Assembly: GCA_014801065.1 (NCBI GenBank)
Contig: JAAVEX010000014.1
Coordinates: 27,973-34,749 of the forward strand
From: Barnesiella sp.
Lineage (GTDB): Bacteria > Bacteroidota > Bacteroidia > Bacteroidales > Muribaculaceae
Length of the DNA: 6,777 nucleotides
Direction of reading: 5' to 3'
Part shown: in pieces, positions 1 to 5,897 of the stretch
Layout of the letters: every line of letters begins with the position of its first letter
How positions within the stretch are numbered: position 1 is the stretch's first letter
Notes under the pieces: model-generated
Told to the model about the DNA's origin: nothing
Seen by the model: the letters and a program-made list of their open reading frames with translations, nothing else
Databases searched by the model: none
Program-made: the position numbers and the translations under genes

Positions 1-11
1 ATTATATAAAA

Positions 12-410
12 ATGACAGATCCAATAGCAGATTATCTGACAAGATTGAGGAACGCGATCAAGGCAAACCATCGTGTTGTTGAAGTTCCCGCCTCAAACTT
101 GAAAAAAGAAATCACAAAGATTCTTTTTGAACAAGGCTATATTCTTAACTACAAGTTTATAGAGGGTGAAACCCCCGCTGGCGTTATCAAAATCGCTTTG
201 AAATATGATCCCGTTGATCGTGTTAACGCAATTAAAGAACTGAAACGCGTTTCCCGTCCGGGTCTTCGCCAGTATACCGGCTACAAAGATATGCCGAGAG
301 TGTTAAACGGTTTGGGTATTGCCATCCTTTCTACTTCGCAGGGCGTTATGACCAATAAGGAAGCTCGCGAAAAGAAAATTGGTGGTGAAGTACTGTGTTA
401 TGTATATTAA
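12..410 (+). CDS. rpsH: 30S ribosomal protein S8 (uS8)
   Basis: S8 is a primary 16S rRNA-binding protein of the small-subunit platform and contacts the central domain around helix 21. In E. coli it also represses the spc operon. The 132-residue product matches the family in length. It opens with TDPIADYLTRLRNA, typical of the N-terminal domain, carries the conserved core PRVLNGLGIAILSTSQGVMT at about residues 95-114, and ends in GGEVLCYVY, the usual C-terminal strand. The ATG gives the exact family N-terminus. The 11 visible bases before it are A/T-only and contain no Shine-Dalgarno sequence. The gene ends in an in-frame tandem TAATAA, and rplF starts 18 bases after the first stop. S14 and L5 would be expected just upstream, outside the window. 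Identification is firm. Confidence 0.98.
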   Translation: MTDPIADYLTRLRNAIKANHRVVEVPASNLKKEITKILFEQGYILNYKFIEGETPAGVIKIALKYDPVDRVNAIKELKRVSRPGLRQYTGYKDMPRVLNGLGIAILSTSQGVMTNKEAREKKIGGEVLCYVY

Positions 411-413
411 TAA

Positions 414-420
414 GAGGAGG
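414..420 (+). promoter_or_regulatory. Strong Shine-Dalgarno sequence for rplF
   Basis: GAGGAGG lies 8 bases before the rplF ATG, directly behind the tandem stop of rpsH. It is complementary to the CCUCC core of the 16S 3' tail. I see no comparable purine box before any other start in the window. Bacteroidia ribosomes are known to use Shine-Dalgarno pairing rarely because the anti-SD is sequestered, so this site stands out. Confidence 0.75.
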
Positions 421-428
421 ATACAGAT

Positions 429-983
429 ATGTCAAGAATAGGTAAAGCTCCCATTGAAATCCCCGCAGGTGTTACTGTAAAGGTGGATGGCAACGTAATC
501 ACAGTTAAAGGACCCAAAGGCGAACTCTCACAGACTTTCAACCCGGATCTCACAATCACTGTCGATGGAAATCATCTGACTGTGACTCGTCCGAGCGACG
601 ACCGCGAACACCGTGCTCAGCATGGCTTGTATCGCGCATTGATCCACAATATGGTTGTTGGTGTCTCTACAGGCTATCGCAAAGAAATGGAATTGGTTGG
701 TGTGGGCTACCGTGCAAATGCAACAGGCCAGGTCCTCGAACTTTCGCTCGGATTCTCACACGCTATATACATCAAACTCCCCCCGGAGATCAAAGTCGAA
801 ACCAAGAGCGAACGTAACAAAAACCCGCTGATCATCCTTGAAAGCGATGACAAACAGCTCCTCGGACAGGTTTGCGCTAAAATCCGTTCGCTTCGCAAAC
901 CCGAACCCTACAAGGGCAAAGGTATTAAATTTGTCGGCGAAGTTATCCGTCGCAAGTCTGGTAAATCGGCAAGTGCTAAATAA
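429..983 (+). CDS. rplF: 50S ribosomal protein L6 (uL6)
   Basis: L6 binds 23S rRNA near the sarcin-ricin loop and the factor-binding site of the large subunit. The 184-residue product has the duplicated L6 fold. The N-terminal repeat starts SRIGKAPIEIPAGV with the conserved VKGPKGEL at about residues 26-33. The second repeat contains ELVGVGYRA near residue 90 and the family signature PEPYKGKGIKFVGE at about residues 158-171, followed by a basic tail. The start is fixed by the conserved N-terminus and the strong Shine-Dalgarno sequence upstream. It sits 18 bases after rpsH and 18 bases before the chosen rplR start. It ends in a single TAA. Nothing in the protein looks unusual; only the ribosome binding site does. 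Confidence 0.98.
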   Translation: MSRIGKAPIEIPAGVTVKVDGNVITVKGPKGELSQTFNPDLTITVDGNHLTVTRPSDDREHRAQHGLYRALIHNMVVGVSTGYRKEMELVGVGYRANATGQVLELSLGFSHAIYIKLPPEIKVETKSERNKNPLIILESDDKQLLGQVCAKIRSLRKPEPYKGKGIKFVGEVIRRKSGKSASAK

Positions 984-1001
984 TTTTAATTGAAAGTAAT
1001 C

Positions 1002-1343
1002 ATGATCTCCAAGATACAAAGAAGAAACAAAATCAAAGCCCGCATCCGCGGTAAGATTTCAGGCACTGCTGCGCGTCCGCGCATGACGGTGTTCCGCTCA
1101 AACAAGCAGATCTACGTTCAGCTCGTTGACGACCTCGCAGGCAAAACTCTTGCAGCAGCATCTTCAAAAGGAATTGAAGAAGGTACAAAAATTGAAATCG
1201 CTGCAAAGGTTGGTGAAGCTATCGCCCAGAAAGCTCAGGCTGCAGGAATCACTGAAGTTGTATTTGACCGTAATGGATACCTCTTCCACGGTAGAGTTAA
1301 ATCATTGGCTGACGCCGCACGTAATGGCGGTCTTAAATTCTAA
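1002..1343 (+). CDS. rplR: 50S ribosomal protein L18 (uL18)
   Basis: L18 binds 5S rRNA together with L5 and anchors it in the central protuberance. I place the start at the ATG at 1002, giving 113 residues that begin [18 protein letters not shown], close in length to L18 of related Bacteroidales. A TTG at 990 is in frame and would add only MKVI; it is a rarer start codon and the extra residues are not expected, so I reject it, though not with certainty. Conserved features are a basic N-terminus for rRNA binding, [17 protein letters not shown] at about residues 25-41, and [12 protein letters not shown] at about residues 88-99. The C-terminus GGLKF is typical. Neither start has a clear Shine-Dalgarno sequence. 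rpsE follows after 5 bases. Confidence 0.95.
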   Translation: MISKIQRRNKIKARIRGKISGTAARPRMTVFRSNKQIYVQLVDDLAGKTLAAASSKGIEEGTKIEIAAKVGEAIAQKAQAAGITEVVFDRNGYLFHGRVKSLADAARNGGLKF

Positions 1344-1348
1344 CAAAC

Positions 1349-1867
1349 ATGGCAAAGAGAAATAACAGAGTTAAATCTACAAACGACATCGAGGTTAAAG
1401 AACGCCTCGTTGCTATCAACCGCGTTACCAAGGTGACCAAAGGTGGTCGTACGTTTACTTTTGCTGCAATTGTCGTTGTCGGCAATGAAGATGGTATCGT
1501 AGGTTGGGGTCTCGGAAAGGCCAATGAAGTGACTGCTGCCATTGCCAAGGGCGTTGAAGCAGCTAAAAAGAATCTTATCCGTGTGCCCATTCATAAAGGC
1601 ACTATTCCTCACGAACAGATTGCCAAGTTTGGCGGATCTCGTGTGATCCTCAAGCCCGCCTCTCACGGTACCGGTGTAAAAGCCGGTGGTGCAATGCGTG
1701 CCGTGCTTGAAAGCGTTGGTGTGACTGACGTGCTCGCAAAATCAAAAGGTTCTTCCAATCCCCACAACCTCGTGAAGGCTACGATCGCTGCTCTTGATGA
1801 GATGCGTTCGCCCGCACAGGTGGCTCAGAATCGCGGTATTTCTGTAGATAAAGTGTTTAACGGTTAA
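1349..1867 (+). CDS. rpsE: 30S ribosomal protein S5 (uS5)
   Basis: S5 lies at the mRNA entry side and the back of the small subunit, next to S4 and S8. It contributes to decoding accuracy and mRNA unwinding. The 172-residue product has the double-stranded-RNA-binding-like N-terminal domain at about residues 15-80, with [19 protein letters not shown] and [17 protein letters not shown], and the C-terminal S5 domain from about residue 90 with the glycine-rich stretch [18 protein letters not shown]. The start follows the rplR stop by only 5 bases, so translational coupling is likely. The end is an in-frame tandem TAATAA. Length and motifs are normal for the family. Confidence 0.98.
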   Translation: MAKRNNRVKSTNDIEVKERLVAINRVTKVTKGGRTFTFAAIVVVGNEDGIVGWGLGKANEVTAAIAKGVEAAKKNLIRVPIHKGTIPHEQIAKFGGSRVILKPASHGTGVKAGGAMRAVLESVGVTDVLAKSKGSSNPHNLVKATIAALDEMRSPAQVAQNRGISVDKVFNG

Positions 1868-1879
1868 TAATCCAACACA

Positions 1880-2059
1880 ATGGCACAGATCAAAATCAAA
1901 CAAATCAAAAGCCGTATCAACTGCCCCGAAGTGCAGAAGCTCACTCTCAATGCTCTCGGCTTGAAGAAAATGAACCACACTGTGGTTAAAGAAGACACCC
2001 CCTCTGTAATGGGAATGGTTAATAGAGTACGTCACCTCGTTGAAGTGACTAACGCTTAA
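1880..2059 (+). CDS. rpmD: 50S ribosomal protein L30 (uL30)
   Basis: This short gene encodes 59 residues, the usual size of bacterial L30, a small large-subunit protein near the 5S rRNA side. The product begins MAQIKIKQIKSRINCPEVQK and continues through LTLNALGLKKMNHTVV to a hydrophobic C-terminal strand ending HLVEVTNA. The family features are KIKQIKSRI at the start, the LxALGLKKMNHTV segment at about residues 22-35, and the MVNRVRHLVEV end. It lies exactly between rpsE and rplO, where rpmD belongs in the spc operon. The ATG is 12 bases after the rpsE stop, with no Shine-Dalgarno sequence. A 27-base gap separates it from rplO. Confidence 0.97.
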   Translation: MAQIKIKQIKSRINCPEVQKLTLNALGLKKMNHTVVKEDTPSVMGMVNRVRHLVEVTNA

Positions 2060-2086
2060 CAAATCAATCATAACAGCAATCTAATT

Positions 2087-2533
2087 ATGGAATTAAATAC
2101 TATTCGTCCCGCAGTTGGTTCTGTTACTACTAAAACTCGTGTCGGCCGTGGCGCCGGCTCGGGCAAAGGTGGAACATCTACCCGTGGTCATAAGGGTGCT
2201 AAATCGCGCTCTGGCTATAGCCGTAAGATCGGTTTCGAAGGTGGTCAGATGCCCCTTCAGCGCCGTCTGCCTAAATACGGTTTTAAAAACATCAATCGTG
2301 TAGAATACAAAGCTATCAACCTTGACCTTATCGACGGTCTTGCTCAGGCTAAAAACCTCGAAAAGGTTGGTCTCGAAGAACTTCGCGCAGCAGGTTTCAT
2401 CTCTCGCAAGCAGCTTGTTAAAGTGCTCGCAAATGGTGCTGTTAGCCGTGCTCTGAATGTTGAAGCTAATGCATTCTCGAAAGCCGCCGAAAAAGCTATC
2501 GTTGAAGCCGGTGGTTCAATATCTAAAATCTAA
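2087..2533 (+). CDS. rplO: 50S ribosomal protein L15 (uL15)
   Basis: L15 is a late-assembly large-subunit protein with a long glycine- and arginine-rich extension that threads into 23S rRNA. In the 148-residue product that extension spans about residues 10-66, with RVGRGAGSGKGGTSTRGHKG followed by the conserved GFEGGQMPLQRRLPKYGF at about residues 49-66. A globular domain follows and ends AEKAIVEAGGSISKI, typical of the family C-terminus. The start matches the Bacteroidales-style N-terminus MELNTIRPAVGS. The gene ends with tandem TAATAA and secY starts 8 bases after the first stop, so the two are almost certainly co-transcribed and perhaps translationally coupled. Confidence 0.98.
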   Translation: MELNTIRPAVGSVTTKTRVGRGAGSGKGGTSTRGHKGAKSRSGYSRKIGFEGGQMPLQRRLPKYGFKNINRVEYKAINLDLIDGLAQAKNLEKVGLEELRAAGFISRKQLVKVLANGAVSRALNVEANAFSKAAEKAIVEAGGSISKI

Positions 2534-2541
2534 TAATCCAA

Positions 2542-3891
2542 ATGAGATTTATTCAAACAATCAGAAATATCTGGACGATTGAAGAGCTCCGCAAGAGGTT
2601 GGTCATCACCTTCCTCCTGGTGCTGGTGTACCGCTTGGGTTGCCAAGTGGTACTCCCCGGCATTAGCCCTGAAGATCTGAAGGCACTTTCCCAATTTACA
2701 AACAATAGCGGCATCATGCAGCTGTTGGATATGTTCTCCGGAGGTGCGTTCTCTCAGGCTTCAATCTTCGCCCTCGGTATCATGCCCTATATCACAGCTT
2801 CAATCGTTATTCAGCTGTTGGGTATGGTGCTACCCTCATTCCAGAAAATGCAGCGTGAGGGAGAGAGCGGTCGCCAGAAACTTAACCAGTACACCCGCTA
2901 TCTCACAGTGGTCATACTGTGTCTCCAAGGTCCCGCTTATCTGTATAATCTCAAAGTGCAGGTAGCTAATGTTACCGGTGCAGCCACCATGGGATTCTGG
3001 ACAATCGCTTATCTGACTGTGATTCTTGCCGCCGGCTCTATGTTCATCATGTGGCTTGGCGAACGCATCACTGACCGTGGTATTGGCAATGGTATCTCAT
3101 TCATCATCCTTGTTGGTATTATTGCCCGTCTTCCGGAAGCATTGTTCTTCGAATTTATCTCCCGTCTGCCCGGCGACGGTATGGCTGCCGGCGGTCTGGT
3201 GATGTTCCTTATCGAAGTTGTTCTCCTCTTCGCTGTCACCATCGGAGCCGTACTCCTTGTTCAAGGAACTCGTAAGGTCCCCGTGCAATACGCCAAGAGA
3301 GTTGTCGGCAATCGTCAGTACGGCGGTGTTCGCCAGTACATCCCTCTGAAGGTTAATGCCGCCGGTGTTATGCCGATCATCTTCGCCCAGGCGATTATGT
3401 TTGTGCCTATTACTCTCTCCGGATTCGGCAGCGATGGAAAAGGAAGCGGATTTTTCGCCGCTTTCTCAAACATTAATGGTTTCTGGTACAATGCTGTCTA
3501 CTTCATCATGATTGTAGCTTTCACATACTTCTATACCGCTATCACCGTACGTCCTACTCAGATGGCAGAAGATATGAAACGCAACAATGGATTTATCCCC
3601 GGTGTGAAACCCGGCAAAAAGACTGCAGAATATCTTGACACCATTATGTCTCGTATCACTCTTCCCGGTTCGATCTTCCTCGGAATTGTCGCTATTCTTC
3701 CCGCTTTTGCCCGCTACTTTGGCATCAGCCAGAACTTCGCACAATTCTTCGGCGGAACATCGCTCCTGATCCTTGTCGGTGTCGTTCTTGACACTCTTCA
3801 GCAGATCGAGTCGCATCTTATGATGCACCACTACGACGGTCTGATGAAAGACGGCAAAATCAAGGGCCGCACAACCGGTAGCGCATATTAA
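2542..3891 (+). CDS. secY: Protein translocase channel subunit SecY
   Basis: SecY forms the protein-conducting channel of the SecYEG translocon in the inner membrane and works with SecA and with ribosomes. The 449-residue product has the family length and about ten hydrophobic segments, near residues 19-36, 74-95, 118-136, 152-172, 182-200, 217-240, 271-291, 315-335, 373-391 and 401-418. The plug and second helix region reads MFSGGAFSQASIFALGIMPY at residues 64-83. Helix 5 has the conserved GIGNGISF. The cytoplasmic loop before helix 9 contains FIPGVKPGKKTAEYL, where the arginine important for SecA in E. coli (Arg357) aligns by eye with Lys356. The end region GGTSLLILVGVVLDTLQQIE is typical. 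As in many Bacteroidetes, map rather than adk follows, 19 bases downstream. Confidence 0.98.
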   Translation: MRFIQTIRNIWTIEELRKRLVITFLLVLVYRLGCQVVLPGISPEDLKALSQFTNNSGIMQLLDMFSGGAFSQASIFALGIMPYITASIVIQLLGMVLPSFQKMQREGESGRQKLNQYTRYLTVVILCLQGPAYLYNLKVQVANVTGAATMGFWTIAYLTVILAAGSMFIMWLGERITDRGIGNGISFIILVGIIARLPEALFFEFISRLPGDGMAAGGLVMFLIEVVLLFAVTIGAVLLVQGTRKVPVQYAKRVVGNRQYGGVRQYIPLKVNAAGVMPIIFAQAIMFVPITLSGFGSDGKGSGFFAAFSNINGFWYNAVYFIMIVAFTYFYTAITVRPTQMAEDMKRNNGFIPGVKPGKKTAEYLDTIMSRITLPGSIFLGIVAILPAFARYFGISQNFAQFFGGTSLLILVGVVLDTLQQIESHLMMHHYDGLMKDGKIKGRTTGSAY

Positions 3892-3910
3892 TTCAGAATT
3901 TTCAAATTAG

Positions 3911-4693
3911 ATGATCTATCTAAAGACTCCTGAAGATATCGAAAAGATGCGTGCAGCATGCATGCTGGTGAGTCGCACACTTGGCGAAATTGCCAAGTGG
4001 GTGACTCCCGGTGTGACTACACATAAGATCGATTCCATCGCTCGTGAATTCATCTCCGACAATGGCGGCCGTGCTGCTTGCTTAGGCTACGGTGGTTTCC
4101 CCGGAGCTGTATGCTGCGAAGTCAATGAGGTTGTGGTTCACGGATTCCCCTCGAACTACTCTCTCAGAGAAGGCGATATAATCGGTACAGACGTAGTAGT
4201 CGAACTCGATGGTTTTCATGGCGACATGTGCTATACTTTCCCTGTGGGTGAAATCACCGACGAAGTGTACAACCTTTGTCGAACCACCAAGGAGTCGCTT
4301 TATGTAGGAATCGAAGCCTGCAAGGAAGGACACCGTCTCGGCGATATCTCCAACGCTATCCAGACCTATTGCGAAAAGCGTGGCTATAGCGTCGTCCGCG
4401 AAATGTGTGGGCATGGAATCGGAAAGAAAATGCACGAATCGCCCGAGGTCCCTAACTACGGACGTCGTGGCACCGGCCCTATAATTCGAAACGGCATGTG
4501 TCTTGCGATCGAGCCGATGATCAACCTCGGTAGCAAGAACATCATTATTGAGAAAGATGGATGGACATGTCGCACCCGCGACCGCAAACCATCAGCTCAC
4601 TACGAACACACAATTGCCGTGATCGATGGAAAAGCCGAGATCCTGACATCTTTTGAACCGGTCTACGAAGTCATCCAGGACAGATTTATCTGA
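3911..4693 (+). CDS. map: Methionine aminopeptidase, type I
   Basis: This cytoplasmic dinuclear-metal enzyme removes the initiator methionine from new proteins when the second residue is small. The 260-residue product lacks any N-terminal extension, so it is the short type I form. All catalytic residues are visible: His77 in VVVHGFP, metal ligands Asp94 (in IGTDVVV), Asp105 (in FHGDMCY), His168 (in GHGIG), Glu201 (in AIEPM) and Glu232 (in YEHT), plus His175. The segment after ACLGY is short (GGFPGAVCCEVNE). From memory, many Bacteroidetes copies carry a longer GFP...GGPFPAS type loop there, so this may be a variant subfamily. It has 11 cysteines, rather many. It is the only complete gene here that ends in TGA. 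The start is preceded by A/T-rich sequence without a Shine-Dalgarno. Confidence 0.96.
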   Translation: MIYLKTPEDIEKMRAACMLVSRTLGEIAKWVTPGVTTHKIDSIAREFISDNGGRAACLGYGGFPGAVCCEVNEVVVHGFPSNYSLREGDIIGTDVVVELDGFHGDMCYTFPVGEITDEVYNLCRTTKESLYVGIEACKEGHRLGDISNAIQTYCEKRGYSVVREMCGHGIGKKMHESPEVPNYGRRGTGPIIRNGMCLAIEPMINLGSKNIIIEKDGWTCRTRDRKPSAHYEHTIAVIDGKAEILTSFEPVYEVIQDRFI

Positions 4694-4716
4694 TTAAATC
4701 TCATTGAAAAATTAAT

Positions 4717-4935
4717 ATGGCAAAACAAGCAGCTATCGAACAAGACGGAGTGATCGTAGAATCGCTTTCAAATGCAATGTTTCGTGTCGAACTGGAAAAC
4801 GGACATGAAATCACCGCTCACATCAGCGGAAAAATGCGAATGCACTATATAAAGATACTTCCCGGCGATAAAGTTCGTGTTGAAATGTCGCCCTATGATC
4901 TTTCTAAAGGTCGCATTGCGTTCAGATACAAATAA
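4717..4935 (+). CDS. infA: Translation initiation factor IF-1
   Basis: IF-1 binds the A site of the 30S subunit during initiation and helps IF-2 and IF-3 select the initiator tRNA. The 72-residue product is full length and is a single S1-like OB-fold. Visible family features are the N-terminus [17 protein letters not shown], the strand [20 protein letters not shown] at residues 22-41, the [18 protein letters not shown] segment, and the end KGRIAFRYK. It is placed between map and rpmJ, 23 bases after map and 24 bases before rpmJ, which is its usual place in the cluster. It has no Shine-Dalgarno sequence; the upstream bases are A/T-rich. There is no clear promoter of its own. Confidence 0.98.
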   Translation: MAKQAAIEQDGVIVESLSNAMFRVELENGHEITAHISGKMRMHYIKILPGDKVRVEMSPYDLSKGRIAFRYK

Positions 4936-4959
4936 ATACAATATTAAAATCACAATAAA

Positions 4960-5076
4960 ATGAAAGTAAGAGCTTCTGTTAAAAAGCGCACCCCGGACAG
5001 CAAAATCGTTCGTCGTAAAGGTCGTCTTTATGTTATCAACAAAAAAAATCCCAAGTTTAAACAGCGTCAAGGATAA
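4960..5076 (+). CDS. rpmJ: 50S ribosomal protein L36 (bL36), zinc-ligand-free form
   Basis: The product has 38 residues, the standard size for L36, a small protein that packs against 23S rRNA in the large subunit. It starts [20 protein letters not shown] and ends with [12 protein letters not shown], so the family framework is complete. The zinc-ribbon form of L36 has the ligand pattern CxxC...C...H. Here those positions read Thr/Ser-type residues (KRTPDSK) and Asn/Lys (INKKNPKFK), and there is no cysteine or histidine at all, so this form cannot bind zinc in that way. Loss of the ligands is common in L36 of Bacteroidetes as I recall it, so I take it as lineage-typical and not a defect. It lies between infA and rpsM, as expected. 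Confidence 0.96.
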   Translation: MKVRASVKKRTPDSKIVRRKGRLYVINKKNPKFKQRQG

Positions 5077-5084
5077 TTTTTTAT

Positions 5085-5092
5085 TAATTTTG
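5085..5092 (+). promoter_or_regulatory. Possible internal promoter (TAnnTTTG box) before rpsM
   Basis: TAATTTTG in the rpmJ-rpsM gap fits the Bacteroidetes -7 consensus TAnnTTTG exactly. It is followed by an A-rich run and then the rpsM ATG 25 bases after the box. I cannot find a good -33 TTG/TTTG element at the usual distance; the nearest candidate, TTTA at 5056-5059, is too far. The place is sensible, since it would give the alpha-operon genes their own start. An 8-mer with six fixed bases in A/T-rich DNA can also occur by chance. Confidence 0.4.
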
Positions 5093-5117
5093 CAAAAAAA
5101 ATAGTCAAAGTATATAT

Positions 5118-5498
5118 ATGGCAGTACGTATAGTGGGAGTTGACCTCCCCCAAAACAAGAGAGGTGAGATAGCCTTGACTTATATTTTCGGCATCGGCCG
5201 AAGCGCCGCAAAATCGATTCTTGAGAAAGCTGGCGTAGATAAAGATATCAAAGTAATGGATTGGACCGACGATCAGGCCGCCAAAGTACGTGAAGTGATC
5301 GGCGCAGAATACAAAGTGGAGGGTGACCTTCGCAGCGAAATCCAGCTTAACATCAAACGTCTGATGGATATCGGTTGCTACCGCGGCATCCGTCATCGTA
5401 TCGGTTTGCCCGTTCGCGGACAAAGCACTAAAAACAATGCCCGCACTCGTAAGGGACGTAAGAAAACAGTTGCTAACAAGAAGAAAGCTACAAAATAA
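5118..5498 (+). CDS. rpsM: 30S ribosomal protein S13 (uS13)
   Basis: S13 sits in the head of the small subunit, contacts the P-site tRNA through its C-terminal tail and forms a bridge to the large subunit. The 126-residue product begins [20 protein letters not shown]. The helix-hairpin-helix region [15 protein letters not shown] is at residues 21-35, the signature [16 protein letters not shown] at residues 87-102, and the lysine-rich tail at about residues 110-126. All are normal for the family. It begins the alpha-operon set here and may have its own promoter in the 41-base gap after rpmJ. It ends in tandem TAATAA, with rpsK starting 9 bases after the first stop. Confidence 0.98.
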   Translation: MAVRIVGVDLPQNKRGEIALTYIFGIGRSAAKSILEKAGVDKDIKVMDWTDDQAAKVREVIGAEYKVEGDLRSEIQLNIKRLMDIGCYRGIRHRIGLPVRGQSTKNNARTRKGRKKTVANKKKATK

Positions 5499-5507
5499 TA
5501 AACTAAT

Positions 5508-5897
5508 ATGGCAAAAAAGACAGTCGCAGCAAAGAAGAGAAACGTTAAGGTTGACGCAGCTGGTCAGCTTCACGTTCACTCCTCTTTCAACAACATTATT
5601 GTATGCTTAGCCAATTCAGAAGGTCAGGTGATCTCATGGTCAAGCGCAGGTAAAATGGGCTTTAGAGGCTCAAAGAAAAACACTCCCTATGCAGCCCAGA
5701 TGGCCGCTCAGGATTGTGCCAAAGTGGCCTATGATCTTGGCCTCCGTAAAGTAAAGGCATACGTTAAGGGCCCCGGTAACGGACGTGAATCTGCTATCCG
5801 TACAGTGCATGGAGCCGGTATCGAAGTGACCGAAATCGTTGACGTTACTCCGCTGCCCCACAATGGTTGCCGTCCTCCGAAACGTCGTCGCGTTTAA
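5508..5897 (+). CDS. rpsK: 30S ribosomal protein S11 (uS11)
   Basis: S11 lies on the platform of the small subunit, binds 16S rRNA near helix 23 and helps shape the mRNA path near the E site. The 129-residue product has a lysine-rich N-terminal extension, the conserved [20 protein letters not shown] at about residues 22-41, [13 protein letters not shown] at residues 86-98, and the C-terminal signature [17 protein letters not shown]. The Asn-Gly at residues 119-120 corresponds to the site where E. coli S11 is known to carry isoaspartate. It starts 9 bases after rpsM. It is followed by the only long gap in the window, so regulation probably changes after this gene. Confidence 0.98.
   Translation: MAKKTVAAKKRNVKVDAAGQLHVHSSFNNIIVCLANSEGQVISWSSAGKMGFRGSKKNTPYAAQMAAQDCAKVAYDLGLRKVKAYVKGPGNGRESAIRTVHGAGIEVTEIVDVTPLPHNGCRPPKRRRV

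Noticed and set aside
990..1001. Earlier TTG start for rplR adding MKVI
   Set aside because: The ATG at 1002 gives the family-typical N-terminus and length; the TTG adds four unconserved residues and has no better ribosome binding site.
707..1019. Overlapping minus-strand reading frames inside rplF and rplR
   Set aside because: They lie fully opposite conserved ribosomal genes, show no family resemblance I recognise, and are best explained as shadows of the coding strand. The same holds for the other antisense frames in map, secY, rpsE, rpsM and rpsD.
3892..3910. Missing adk between secY and map as a deletion
   Set aside because: Direct secY-map order is usual in Bacteroidetes, so nothing needs to have been lost.
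5077..5091. T-rich run after rpmJ as a terminator
   Set aside because: No G/C-rich stem precedes it, and co-directed genes continue directly downstream.
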